A stretch of 64,000 nucleotides of DNA from Olivibacter sp036959255. GTDB lineage: Bacteria; Bacteroidota; Bacteroidia; Sphingobacteriales; Sphingobacteriaceae. A program made the translations under genes and the position numbers. Positions 34,739 through 42,808 of the stretch are shown here, piece by piece. The stretch spans positions 496,001 to 560,000 of the forward strand of contig NZ_JAWMTI010000002.1 of the NCBI RefSeq assembly GCF_036959255.1. Direction: 5' to 3'. Within the stretch, counting starts at the first letter, position 1; the number at the start of each line of letters is the position of its first letter. Below the pieces are notes generated by a model, which was not told the DNA's origin, searched no databases, and saw nothing but the letters and a program-made list of their open reading frames with translations.

Positions 34739-36313
34739 ATGATATCCACTCATTACAAAAGAAAATTGATGGGCAGTATGCTCATCGGGATGGTATTTCT
34801 ATTAACATCCTGTGAAACAAACCCGATTGATCCAAAGGGATCTCTTTCGGAAAAACAGGCGTCCAGCACGCCCAAACGTGTCAACTCACCTTTGCCATGG
34901 CTCCATGTAGACGGCAATCAGATCAAAGATGCTGCTGGGAACCCCGTTACGCTTAGAGGCTTTTCGCTTCTTCCAAATGAAAGTAACGACGAATGTACCA
35001 CGTGTAGCCCACGGCCGATAAGTGAAATGTTAGCTTTGCAGGCGAATGCCAGTCAGGGATGGTTTTCTCGTGTTGTGCGCATCGGTGTCCATCAAAGTTA
35101 TAGCGATCCAGCCACTGCCTTTACCAATCATATTGATCCCTTTGTACAACAAGCTATTTCATTGGGTTTATATGTTATTGTTGATCTCCATCTCGTTGCC
35201 AATTATGGCGATGGTGGAACACCACAATCAAAAGTGATCGATTTTTGGAACTATGTTGCCCCTCACTATGCAAATAATCCGGAAGTCATCTTCGAAGTTT
35301 ACAACGAACCTATTAGTCCTGATAATTGGACAACATGGAAGAGTTTTATTCAACCTGTTGTCGATAGCATTCGAGCGGTTGCGCCCAATAACCTGATTTT
35401 GATGGGTAATCCACAATGGAGTACCAGAGTAAACCAAGCTGTTTCTGATCCATTTAATGATTCGAATATGGCTTATGTATATCATATTTATCCCAATCAG
35501 CCAGCCAGTACCAGCAGTTTGGATACTCGATTTGGTAATGCGGCAAATAGCATCCCCATTGTAATAAGTGAATTTGGCTGGAATGCTGACCCCGATTATT
35601 CCGACAATGTAACTTACGGTACATCGGGCGGTTGGGGAAAACAGTTCCGTACGTACATGGATAGCCATGCACATATCGGTTGGCTCAATTACATTTTTGA
35701 CAATTATTGGAAACCGCAGATCTTCGACTGGAATTGGAATTTAATGAGCGGTGAAAATCAGGGAAAATTTATACGTGATTGGCTCTTCGAATTGCAAAAC
35801 CATCATCAAGCAGGAGGTTTTACACCCGGGCCGCAGACAGCTTTCAAGACGCATCTTATTCCCGGTAGAATTGAGGTTGAAGATTTTGATGAGGGTGGTC
35901 AGGATGTCGCATATCATGAAACTACCTTCGACAATCAGGGCGGAAATGTATATCGCGATACGCCTGTCGATCTAGGCACCACAAATGACACGGGCGGTGG
36001 ATATACACTTGGTTATATAAACCCGGGAGAGTGGTTAGCTTATACCCTATCAAACACGGTGGCGGGCACCTATGACATCAATCTACGCGTAGCAAGCGGT
36101 GATGCGGCCACGGGTAAAAAGATAACGGTAAAACTTGATGGTGTCTCACTTGGAACAGTTGACATTACAAATACAGGCGGCTGGGAAACTTATCAAAATT
36201 TCACATTAAATAACGTCACAATACCGGCCGGAAATAATAAGATTCTCCGTTTGGAGTTTGAAGGCATCGGGTACAATGTAAACTGGGTTGAATTCCTATC
36301 GAATACGCCCTAA
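34739..36313 (+). CDS. GH5-family endoglucanase-like lipoprotein with CBM6 domain
   Basis: A 524-residue lipoprotein with lipobox VFLLTSCETN. Residues about 55-360 are a GH5 TIM barrel: the acid/base Glu190 lies in FEVYNEPIS and the nucleophile Glu278 in ISEFGWNADP; the FSRVVRIGVH and YVIVDLHL strands fit. Residues about 380-524 are a CBM6-type module (PGRIEVEDFDEGGQD, GYINPGEWLAYTL and RLEFEGIGYNVNWVEF). It likely degrades beta-1,4-linked glucan or mannan outside the cell. The leader ends TTATAAACC...TTATGAT, a little like the tail of the hairpin leader element elsewhere in the window. Confidence 0.88.
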   Translation: MISTHYKRKLMGSMLIGMVFLLTSCETNPIDPKGSLSEKQASSTPKRVNSPLPWLHVDGNQIKDAAGNPVTLRGFSLLPNESNDECTTCSPRPISEMLALQANASQGWFSRVVRIGVHQSYSDPATAFTNHIDPFVQQAISLGLYVIVDLHLVANYGDGGTPQSKVIDFWNYVAPHYANNPEVIFEVYNEPISPDNWTTWKSFIQPVVDSIRAVAPNNLILMGNPQWSTRVNQAVSDPFNDSNMAYVYHIYPNQPASTSSLDTRFGNAANSIPIVISEFGWNADPDYSDNVTYGTSGGWGKQFRTYMDSHAHIGWLNYIFDNYWKPQIFDWNWNLMSGENQGKFIRDWLFELQNHHQAGGFTPGPQTAFKTHLIPGRIEVEDFDEGGQDVAYHETTFDNQGGNVYRDTPVDLGTTNDTGGGYTLGYINPGEWLAYTLSNTVAGTYDINLRVASGDAATGKKITVKLDGVSLGTVDITNTGGWETYQNFTLNNVTIPAGNNKILRLEFEGIGYNVNWVEFLSNTP

Positions 36314-36394
36314 ATCCCAGGCTGCTACTTGTATGTTTCTATATCTCTTAAGAGAAAACAATTGTAATTGTAAGCCATTTTTGTAAATTGCATA

Positions 36395-36456
36395 TATATA
36401 ACCACCTTAAGCTTCCTCTTTGTTATGCGATAAAGGGAGCTTAAGGTGGTTATATA
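36395..36456. repeat. Perfect 19-bp inverted repeat (long hairpin)
   Basis: 36395-36413 (TATATAACCACCTTAAGCT) is the exact reverse complement of 36438-36456. Three more bases pair inside (one G-T). The loop is about 18 bases. It lies 82 bases after the GH5 gene and 38 bases before the next gene, without a T-run. It may be a terminator with AT flanks or a relic of a small mobile element. Confidence 0.6.
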
Positions 36457-36494
36457 CTTAAACTTCAAAGAATAACAAGCCGAGCAATAACTAA

Positions 36495-37625
36495 ATGATG
36501 GAGCAGAAATTACGATTCACCGCCTTGGATGTATTTCGAGGAATGACGATATGTTTTATGATCATTGTAAACAGTCCAGGTTCAGGGGCTACACCGTACT
36601 GGCCTTTGAATCATGCTTCATGGCATGGATTTACCCCCACAGATCTTGTTTTTCCTTCATTCTTATTTGCCGTTGGAAATGCCCTTTCCTTTTCTGAAAG
36701 GAAATTTCAATATCTTTCATCGAAACAGGTGCTTTCAACGATTTTTAAAAGATCAGCATTGATTTTTTTATTAGGTTTTTTAATGTACTGGTTTCCTTTC
36801 TTTAAAATTACAGAGCAACATGAAATCGTCTCGTTTCCACTACATGATACACGTATATTCGGTGTTTTACAACGTATTGCCTTATGTTATCTCTTCACCG
36901 CTCTTGTCGTTTATTATGTTCGACGAAAGTATTTAGTTTGGCTAGCGATCGGCTTATTATTAATATATTGGCTCCTTCTATTTATTTTTGGCGCGGATGC
37001 CCCCTATTCTTTAGAAGGAAACGCTATATTCAAACTTGATTTATGGTTGATGGGGGAATCTCATCTATATCATAGCCATGGAATTATTTTTGACCCGGAG
37101 GGTTTATTGAGTACTATACCAGCCATCACGAATACACTAGCAGGGTATCTTGTTGGCAAGTATTTACAAGAAAAAGGTGGAACAGCACAGAGTCTCGGTA
37201 AATTGTTGGCAATTGGAGCAGTTGGTGTATTAATTGCTTGTATTTGGAATCAAACCTTTCCGATAAATAAAAAAATATGGTCGAGTTCATTTGCGCTCTT
37301 AACCATCAGTTTAGATATGTTAATCCTTCCTTTATTAATACCTATTTCAGAAAACAGCAACGGCAAACCCAGAACCTGGACCAACTTCTTCACCATATTT
37401 GGCAAAAACCCACTGTTCATCTACCTACTATCTGAAATTGTTTTGATCACCTTATTTTTAATCCCGCTAAGCGGAACCTCCTTATTTGACTACATCAATA
37501 TACACTTATTTCAGAAATTGCTTCCAGGTCCGGCGGGATCTTTATTTTTTGCACTGTGTTATATGCTCTTCTGTTGGTGTATAGGATGGTTACTTGATCG
37601 TAGGAAGATATATATAAAGGTCTAA
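36495..37625 (+). CDS. DUF5009/heparan N-acetyltransferase-like membrane protein
   Basis: A 376-residue multi-pass membrane protein, starting at either of two adjacent Met codons. The N-terminus RFTALDVFRGMTICFMIIV and HASWHGFTPTDLVFPSFLFA contain the DVFRG and HxxWxGxxxxDLxFPxFLF pattern of the acyltransferase group related to HGSNAT/NagX. There are about ten helices. The family moves acetyl groups from cytoplasmic acetyl-CoA across the membrane to sugars such as glucosamine; the acceptor here is unknown. It is 181 bases downstream of the GH5 gene behind the long hairpin. Confidence 0.8.
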   Translation: MMEQKLRFTALDVFRGMTICFMIIVNSPGSGATPYWPLNHASWHGFTPTDLVFPSFLFAVGNALSFSERKFQYLSSKQVLSTIFKRSALIFLLGFLMYWFPFFKITEQHEIVSFPLHDTRIFGVLQRIALCYLFTALVVYYVRRKYLVWLAIGLLLIYWLLLFIFGADAPYSLEGNAIFKLDLWLMGESHLYHSHGIIFDPEGLLSTIPAITNTLAGYLVGKYLQEKGGTAQSLGKLLAIGAVGVLIACIWNQTFPINKKIWSSSFALLTISLDMLILPLLIPISENSNGKPRTWTNFFTIFGKNPLFIYLLSEIVLITLFLIPLSGTSLFDYINIHLFQKLLPGPAGSLFFALCYMLFCWCIGWLLDRRKIYIKV

Positions 37626-37805
37626 CGAGATGAACAAATCGCAAACATGAGATGCAATTACGCTGCTGAACGAAATCAAGTAAAGACTTGTTTTCTACCC
37701 TTATTAAAGATTTGTACATTAGCTTTAATTTTGCTAAGAAGCATGGGGTGCATGCTTTGAAGTTGCTCGAACTGATGTAGTGGGGGAAAAGTAATAATCC
37801 GTTAA

Positions 37806-38684
37806 ATGCAAAAAGAGTATATATACCCTATTGCCATGACAATTGCCGGCTTTGACGGTAGTGGTGGCGCGGGAATTCAGGCAGACATCAAAACCTTCTC
37901 CGCATTGGGATGCTTTGCTACCTCGGTGTTAACAGCACTTCCCGTTCAAAACACACAAGGGGTTCAAGCGATTTATGCTGTCCCGGATCAGGCCATACAG
38001 GAACAGATAAGAGTCCTATTGAGCGACATCTTTCCAAAAGCTATAAAAGTTGGAATGGTGCACACAGCAACTTTAGTGGATATCATCGTGGAAACCCTCT
38101 CAGAATACCCAAAAGTTCCACTTATTTTCGATCCCGTGATGGTAGCAAGCAGCGGACATCGACTAGTGCAAGATGCAACTGTAGCTACTATTGTGGAAAA
38201 GCTAATTCCGAAAACAGATCTTATTACCCCCAACATCGATGAGGCTGCTGTACTTGCGGAAATGAAAATCAGCTCTCTGGAGGATATGTATATTGCCGGC
38301 GAACGGATTTTGAAGTTGGGAGCTACGAATGTTTTATTGAAAGGAGGCCACTTGCAGTCTTCTACGCTTACGTCCTTATATTTCGACAATCAAGGTAAAG
38401 TCCATTCCTATGAGTCGGCTAAACTGGAAACGAATAATCTACATGGAACAGGCTGCACACTATCATCTGCTATTACAAGCTTTTTGGCTCGGGATTTCCC
38501 TATGGAAAGCGCAATAATTGCGGGACAATGCTATACGTACAACGCAATCAAAAACGGAATGGATGTCTTAACGGGTAAAGGGCGTGGCCCTTTAAATCAT
38601 TTTTTCGATCCTGAAAAACTAATAAAAACACTTTCCTTTCAGAGAGCAAGCAAGATCGAAAAAACAGATAAAAACCCCGTCTGA
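37806..38684 (+). CDS. thiD: Hydroxymethylpyrimidine/phosphomethylpyrimidine kinase
   Basis: A 292-residue ribokinase-like enzyme that phosphorylates HMP to HMP-PP in thiamine synthesis. IAGFDGSGGAGIQADIKTF is the substrate-binding start, KAIKVGM, FDPVMVASSGH and ITPNIDEAAVL follow, and NLHGTGCTLSSAITSFLA carries the anion hole and catalytic Asp region (GTGC). It is longer than E. coli ThiD by about 25 residues at the C-terminus. There is no TPP riboswitch or other thi gene nearby. A TAATTTTG -7-like box is 73 bases upstream. Confidence 0.92.
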   Translation: MQKEYIYPIAMTIAGFDGSGGAGIQADIKTFSALGCFATSVLTALPVQNTQGVQAIYAVPDQAIQEQIRVLLSDIFPKAIKVGMVHTATLVDIIVETLSEYPKVPLIFDPVMVASSGHRLVQDATVATIVEKLIPKTDLITPNIDEAAVLAEMKISSLEDMYIAGERILKLGATNVLLKGGHLQSSTLTSLYFDNQGKVHSYESAKLETNNLHGTGCTLSSAITSFLARDFPMESAIIAGQCYTYNAIKNGMDVLTGKGRGPLNHFFDPEKLIKTLSFQRASKIEKTDKNPV

Positions 38685-38744
38685 ATTCACCTGAGCAGCC
38701 GATATGTTCGACTTTTACACGTAGGGGCTATCTATGCAAGGCTA

Positions 38745-41573
38745 CTACTGCAATTTAGGATCGAAATCAAATATCAGCGTCCCTTCAATGGCATTAAAGC
38801 CCACTCTATTAGGTTGTCCTTGAGGTCCGTGATCCACGGCTCGGTCAAATTTGGTGCCGATGGCATTAATTGCGTGCAAAAATGAAATGTCACCGTCAGG
38901 AAAATCGGGAGAATTGTTTTCATTCCTTGCGCCTTTTGGTTTTTCCGGCGTATACAACCGCAAAAACAGTTTATCACTTCCATTATATACGATAAAATCC
39001 TTTGCTTTATTTTTTATCACAACCCAATTGAAATCGCGATAATAACCCTTAAACTCTGGATAATCCCATGATTCGCCCGTGACTGTATTGTTGTACTTCT
39101 TGTTCCAAACACCGAAGGTATTTCCCTTCATCCGATTTTTCCATACTCTATAAGGCCCTCGCCCCATATACCGAACACCGGTAATTAAATTTTCAGGAAA
39201 ATTAAAGTTAATTCCTAAAAAGGGATACTCATTATGCGGATTGGAATTATAAACATTGTATGCATATTCCAATGTTAATAAACCGTTCGGAGCCAATATA
39301 TAGCGCACCTTCTTCCAAGCACCAGTATACTGAACGTCCACATAAAGACTGTCTCCTCTTTTGTAATGTTTCATACCTACATAAGATGTCTTTCCTACTG
39401 CCAATTGCGGGCCATTAGTTAAAGGAATTACCGTGCCGTTACTAATCACATTTTGCAATAAGCCACTTTTTGTATCAAAAGCAATGGTAGTTTTATTCAA
39501 TTGTAAACGTAAGGTATTATTAGTTTCTTCAACGGAAATAGGCCAGCTTATTTTTGTACTGATCCATCTTTCGTTCATTTCAATTGGTGATTTTAGTGAC
39601 CAAGTCCACGTGGAAATCTCCCGGCCGTAAGGATCTTTAGCGGTAAGTGCTAACACATCGGTCTTCGCTAAATCATGCTGAAAAGGTAAGCGTAAATAGC
39701 CATTTTGCTGAGGCTCTACATTCGGTCCTTGTAAATCACCTTTTTCAAGAATTTTCACGATGGTATCTGCCCCATAGGGTGCCGGTAGTTGCCGACATTC
39801 GTAGCTGAACCTAATCTGATTGAGATTAGTATAAAGGTAATCATTGCTGAGAGGAAGTAAGCCATCAAAGTTTTGGGGGAGCTTATCAAGAGCTATCTTT
39901 ATAGGTGACCAAATCTCTTTAATGGTATAAAAACTTCCTTCTTTTTCACGATAAGGTCCAAGTATTCCATCGGGAGCCAAGTTACCTTTTATATCCACGC
40001 GTTCCTCCTGATCCAACCTTACCACTCCCTCATCTGCAAAAGACCATAAAAAACCACCTGCAGAAAGCGGTTTACTTTTCATTAAATTCCAATGGTCTTC
40101 CAGTCCTGCACCATGTCCGCCATCGTAGAGTCCGTGTAAGAATTCAGTAGGGAAAAACACTTCTTTTCCATTATATAACGATCCGACACAGCAATCATAA
40201 GCTCTGTAATGCTGTGTGTCGGTACCGTCGAAAATATTCCATGGGTGTATAACCGTGCGCTTTTGTGGGTCATATTTTGCATAATCGGCAACGAGCTCAT
40301 GATTATTCCCTCCTTCGTTTCCATTAGCCCAGATGACGATAGAAGGATGATTTACGTCCTTCATAACCATCGCCTTAAGTAATTTACGTCCGACGTTTGT
40401 ATCGTATTTTTTTTGCCAGCCCGTCAATTCGTCAATCACAAACAGTCCGAGCGAGTCGCAAACATCTAAAAAATGAGCATCAGGAGAATAGTGGGACATA
40501 CGAACCGCATTCATATTCATATCTTTTATAAGATTGACATCTAACTCACTGATTTCCTTGCTCATTGTTCTGCCAGAGGTAGGCCATGCGCTATGTCTAT
40601 TAACGCCTTTAAAACGCACTTTCACACCGTTCACGAAAAAGCCTTCTCCACGTCGCAACTCAGCGGTTCGAAACCCAAACTTTTCGACCTTACTGTGAAT
40701 GACCTTGCCCTTATCGTCTCGTAATCTAACAACTACCTGATAACGATTGGGAAATTCAGGTGACCATAATGCCGGCTTCATTACGTTGTTATTCAGCGTT
40801 ACTTTCCCTGATTTGTGATCAAGTTTCGCTTGAAATGCCTCACCAACAGGCTTTCCGTCTAAATCGCTTATCTGCGCTTCCACATATCCATGTGCTAACT
40901 TTCCTTCTGTGTATACATCCATTAAGAAACTGCCATCTGCTTTCGCATCAATAGCCGTCCATTCTATATGTGTCTGCGGCGTAATTTCTAAATATACGGG
41001 ACGAAAAATACCGCCGAACACCCAGAAATCCGACATCCGTTCAGCACGATTGACCGAAGTATCAGCTGATATTTTACTGACTTTAACTTCCAAAAGATTA
41101 TCGCCCGTTTTCTTCAGTAATTTAGTGATATCATATTTAAATCGATAAAAAGAACCTTGATGAATCTCACCGGTTGATTTATCGTTAATCTTCACTTCAG
41201 TATCCGTCATGGAGCCTTCGAAAACTAGCTTTACGGTTTTATTTTTCCACTTTGGATCACTTGAAAAGTTATACTTATAATAACCAATTTCATTTTTACT
41301 AAAGTCCTCTTCCCAACCGTAGTGGTAAGTTCCGAACCCCTGTGTCTCCCAATTTGAAGGCACACGAATTTTTGTCCAGCGCCCGCTATTTGCACCAGCG
41401 GAGACCATAAAGTCCCAGTCAACGGTATGATCTTTATCTGTTCCTGATAAGTACCTTACAAGCGTTTCTTGTCCAAACACCATTCGCTCGGATAAAAAAC
41501 ACAGAAAAAAGTAGAATAACAATGGTAATCTCTTATTAAAAAGAATAGCAAAAAGCTTTTGTTGCCGAATCAT
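38745..41573 (-). CDS. GH2-family beta-galactosidase
   Basis: A 942-residue exported enzyme; residues 1-34 form a signal peptide. Domain order: jelly-roll (VPSNWETQGFGTYHYG), immunoglobulin-like, and TIM barrel (RFKGVNRHSAWPTSGRTM). The catalytic acid Glu lies in VIWANGNEGGNNHE and the nucleophile Glu in FFPTEFLHG. The C-terminal part is a beta-galactosidase small-chain-like domain with VRYMGRGPYRVWKNRM. GH2 enzymes of this size include beta-galactosidases and beta-mannosidases; galactose specificity is not proven. It is convergent with the thiD gene. Confidence 0.85.
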   Translation of the reverse strand: MIRQQKLFAILFNKRLPLLFYFFLCFLSERMVFGQETLVRYLSGTDKDHTVDWDFMVSAGANSGRWTKIRVPSNWETQGFGTYHYGWEEDFSKNEIGYYKYNFSSDPKWKNKTVKLVFEGSMTDTEVKINDKSTGEIHQGSFYRFKYDITKLLKKTGDNLLEVKVSKISADTSVNRAERMSDFWVFGGIFRPVYLEITPQTHIEWTAIDAKADGSFLMDVYTEGKLAHGYVEAQISDLDGKPVGEAFQAKLDHKSGKVTLNNNVMKPALWSPEFPNRYQVVVRLRDDKGKVIHSKVEKFGFRTAELRRGEGFFVNGVKVRFKGVNRHSAWPTSGRTMSKEISELDVNLIKDMNMNAVRMSHYSPDAHFLDVCDSLGLFVIDELTGWQKKYDTNVGRKLLKAMVMKDVNHPSIVIWANGNEGGNNHELVADYAKYDPQKRTVIHPWNIFDGTDTQHYRAYDCCVGSLYNGKEVFFPTEFLHGLYDGGHGAGLEDHWNLMKSKPLSAGGFLWSFADEGVVRLDQEERVDIKGNLAPDGILGPYREKEGSFYTIKEIWSPIKIALDKLPQNFDGLLPLSNDYLYTNLNQIRFSYECRQLPAPYGADTIVKILEKGDLQGPNVEPQQNGYLRLPFQHDLAKTDVLALTAKDPYGREISTWTWSLKSPIEMNERWISTKISWPISVEETNNTLRLQLNKTTIAFDTKSGLLQNVISNGTVIPLTNGPQLAVGKTSYVGMKHYKRGDSLYVDVQYTGAWKKVRYILAPNGLLTLEYAYNVYNSNPHNEYPFLGINFNFPENLITGVRYMGRGPYRVWKNRMKGNTFGVWNKKYNNTVTGESWDYPEFKGYYRDFNWVVIKNKAKDFIVYNGSDKLFLRLYTPEKPKGARNENNSPDFPDGDISFLHAINAIGTKFDRAVDHGPQGQPNRVGFNAIEGTLIFDFDPKLQ

Positions 41574-41751
41574 AATTAGCGGTTCAATAAACGATAAGTG
41601 TTTGTATTACAATTTTCAGCATTTTTATGCATTTAAACAAACCATTACTTAGAATAAAGCTTTAATGGTTGGAGAATCATGCGATAAGGGATGTCTTAAA
41701 TACACCCTAAAAATGGCACAAAGCCCCTTCCTCATTTCCATAAACATATAA

Positions 41752-41759
41752 TACCTTTG
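41752..41759 (+). promoter_or_regulatory. Candidate -7 box for the first VOC gene
   Basis: TACCTTTG, a match to TAnnTTTG, lies 57 bases before the ATG at 41816. The -33 TTTG is not obvious. Confidence 0.35.
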
Positions 41760-41815
41760 TTATGTTAACAGTGAGAGGAGAATAAAAAATAGCTAACAAT
41801 TAAAAACTTCGAATC

Positions 41816-42217
41816 ATGAAAAACAATGTTATATGCTGGTTTGAAATTTATGTCCGGAATCTTGAAAGGGCCAAGGCTTTTTACCAAGCGGTTCTGAACA
41901 CAAAATTCTTTGATGCCGAATGTCCGCCGGGGGAAGCACCTGTTGAAATGAAAATGTCGTTCTTTTGTTCGCCTGAAGAGCAGTCCGATCATGTAAGCGG
42001 TGCGCTGATCGAAATGCCTGGCACAAAAGAAGGTGATGGTGCTTGTCTCAACACCATTGTTTATTTCCCCTGTAAGGACTGTAGTGTGGAAGAGAGCCGT
42101 GTACAAGCTGCAGGAGGGAATGTTCACAAATCGAAATTTTCCATCGGCGAATATGGCTATTGTTCTATTTGCGTGGATACCGAAGGAAATTCCTTCGGCT
42201 TATATTCAATGGAATAA
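41816..42217 (+). CDS. VOC-superfamily protein (glyoxalase-like)
   Basis: A 133-residue cytoplasmic beta-alpha-beta-beta-beta fold protein. ICWFEIYVRNLERAKAFYQA is the VOC start, and GYCSICVDTEGNSFGLYSM is the metal-ligand end. Typical members act as dioxygenases, glyoxalases or resistance proteins; the Glu/His metal ligands here are not the glyoxalase I set, so function is open. A second, PhnB-like VOC gene follows on the same strand after 88 bases with its own -7 box. Confidence 0.8.
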   Translation: MKNNVICWFEIYVRNLERAKAFYQAVLNTKFFDAECPPGEAPVEMKMSFFCSPEEQSDHVSGALIEMPGTKEGDGACLNTIVYFPCKDCSVEESRVQAAGGNVHKSKFSIGEYGYCSICVDTEGNSFGLYSME

Positions 42218-42256
42218 TAATATATTTACGATCAAGTGTAATATATGAAACTATAT

Positions 42257-42264
42257 TAGCTTTG
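42257..42264 (+). promoter_or_regulatory. Candidate -7 box for the PhnB-like gene
   Basis: TAGCTTTG matches TAnnTTTG and lies 42 bases before the ATG at 42306. No -33 element was found. Confidence 0.35.
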
Positions 42265-42305
42265 ATCGCTAACATCTGATAAACATTAACAAAACAACTA
42301 TATAA

Positions 42306-42728
42306 ATGAAACTCAATCCTTATTTAAACTTCGACGGCCAGGCAGAAGAAGCATTTAAGTTCTACCAATCGATTTTTGGCGGTGAGCTGTTTATCCAAAA
42401 AATGAGCGATGCGCCCGGAACTGAAAATTTACCGGACAATGAAAAAGATTACGCGATGCATGTTGCTATTCCTATCGGCGACGGCCAATTCTTAATGGCT
42501 TCAGATTGCCTAAAATCGGCAGGGCATCAATTAAATGTAGGAAATAATAACTACATTTCAATTACACCGGACAGTCGCGAAGAGGCCGATAGGTTATTTA
42601 ATGGATTATCTGCTGGAGGAAAAGTCGAAATGCCAATGGCGGATATGTTCTGGGGTGATTATTTCGGTTCCTTTGAAGATAAATACGGTGTTCGCTGGAT
42701 GATAAACTACGGCACAAAAGAAAAATAG
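42306..42728 (+). CDS. PhnB-like VOC protein (DUF3330/3-demethylubiquinone-type)
   Basis: A 140-residue VOC protein close to PhnB: LNPYLNFDGQAEEAFKFYQS, GGELFIQKM, GDGQFLMASDC, and the end DYFGSFEDKYGVRWMINYG. PhnB-type proteins are small dimers without a proven reaction. It lies after another VOC gene; both probably respond separately. A strong convergent hairpin separates it from GH92. DGPF/YCII and ECF42 genes 7 kb away are frequent associates of PhnB-like proteins in other genomes. Confidence 0.85.
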   Translation: MKLNPYLNFDGQAEEAFKFYQSIFGGELFIQKMSDAPGTENLPDNEKDYAMHVAIPIGDGQFLMASDCLKSAGHQLNVGNNNYISITPDSREEADRLFNGLSAGGKVEMPMADMFWGDYFGSFEDKYGVRWMINYGTKEK

Positions 42729-42741
42729 TCACATTTTGAAC

Positions 42742-42786
42742 CACTTGGAAGTATGGAACATAAAATCAAGATCCATCTTCCAAGTG
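42742..42786. terminator. Convergent terminator between PhnB-like and GH92 genes
   Basis: CACTTGGAAG with TATGGA pairs with TCCAT and CTTCCAAGTG (42742-42757 and 42772-42786). The stem is about 15 bp with one mismatch. T-runs are weak on both sides. Confidence 0.6.
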
Positions 42787-42808
42787 ATTATTCCGTTTCA
42801 GCCAGCCA

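Noticed and set aside
34719..34743. Third copy of the hairpin leader upstream of the GH5 gene
   Set aside because: Only a short TTATAAACC-like tail is shared; the stem and CCGGGGAGA loop are missing.
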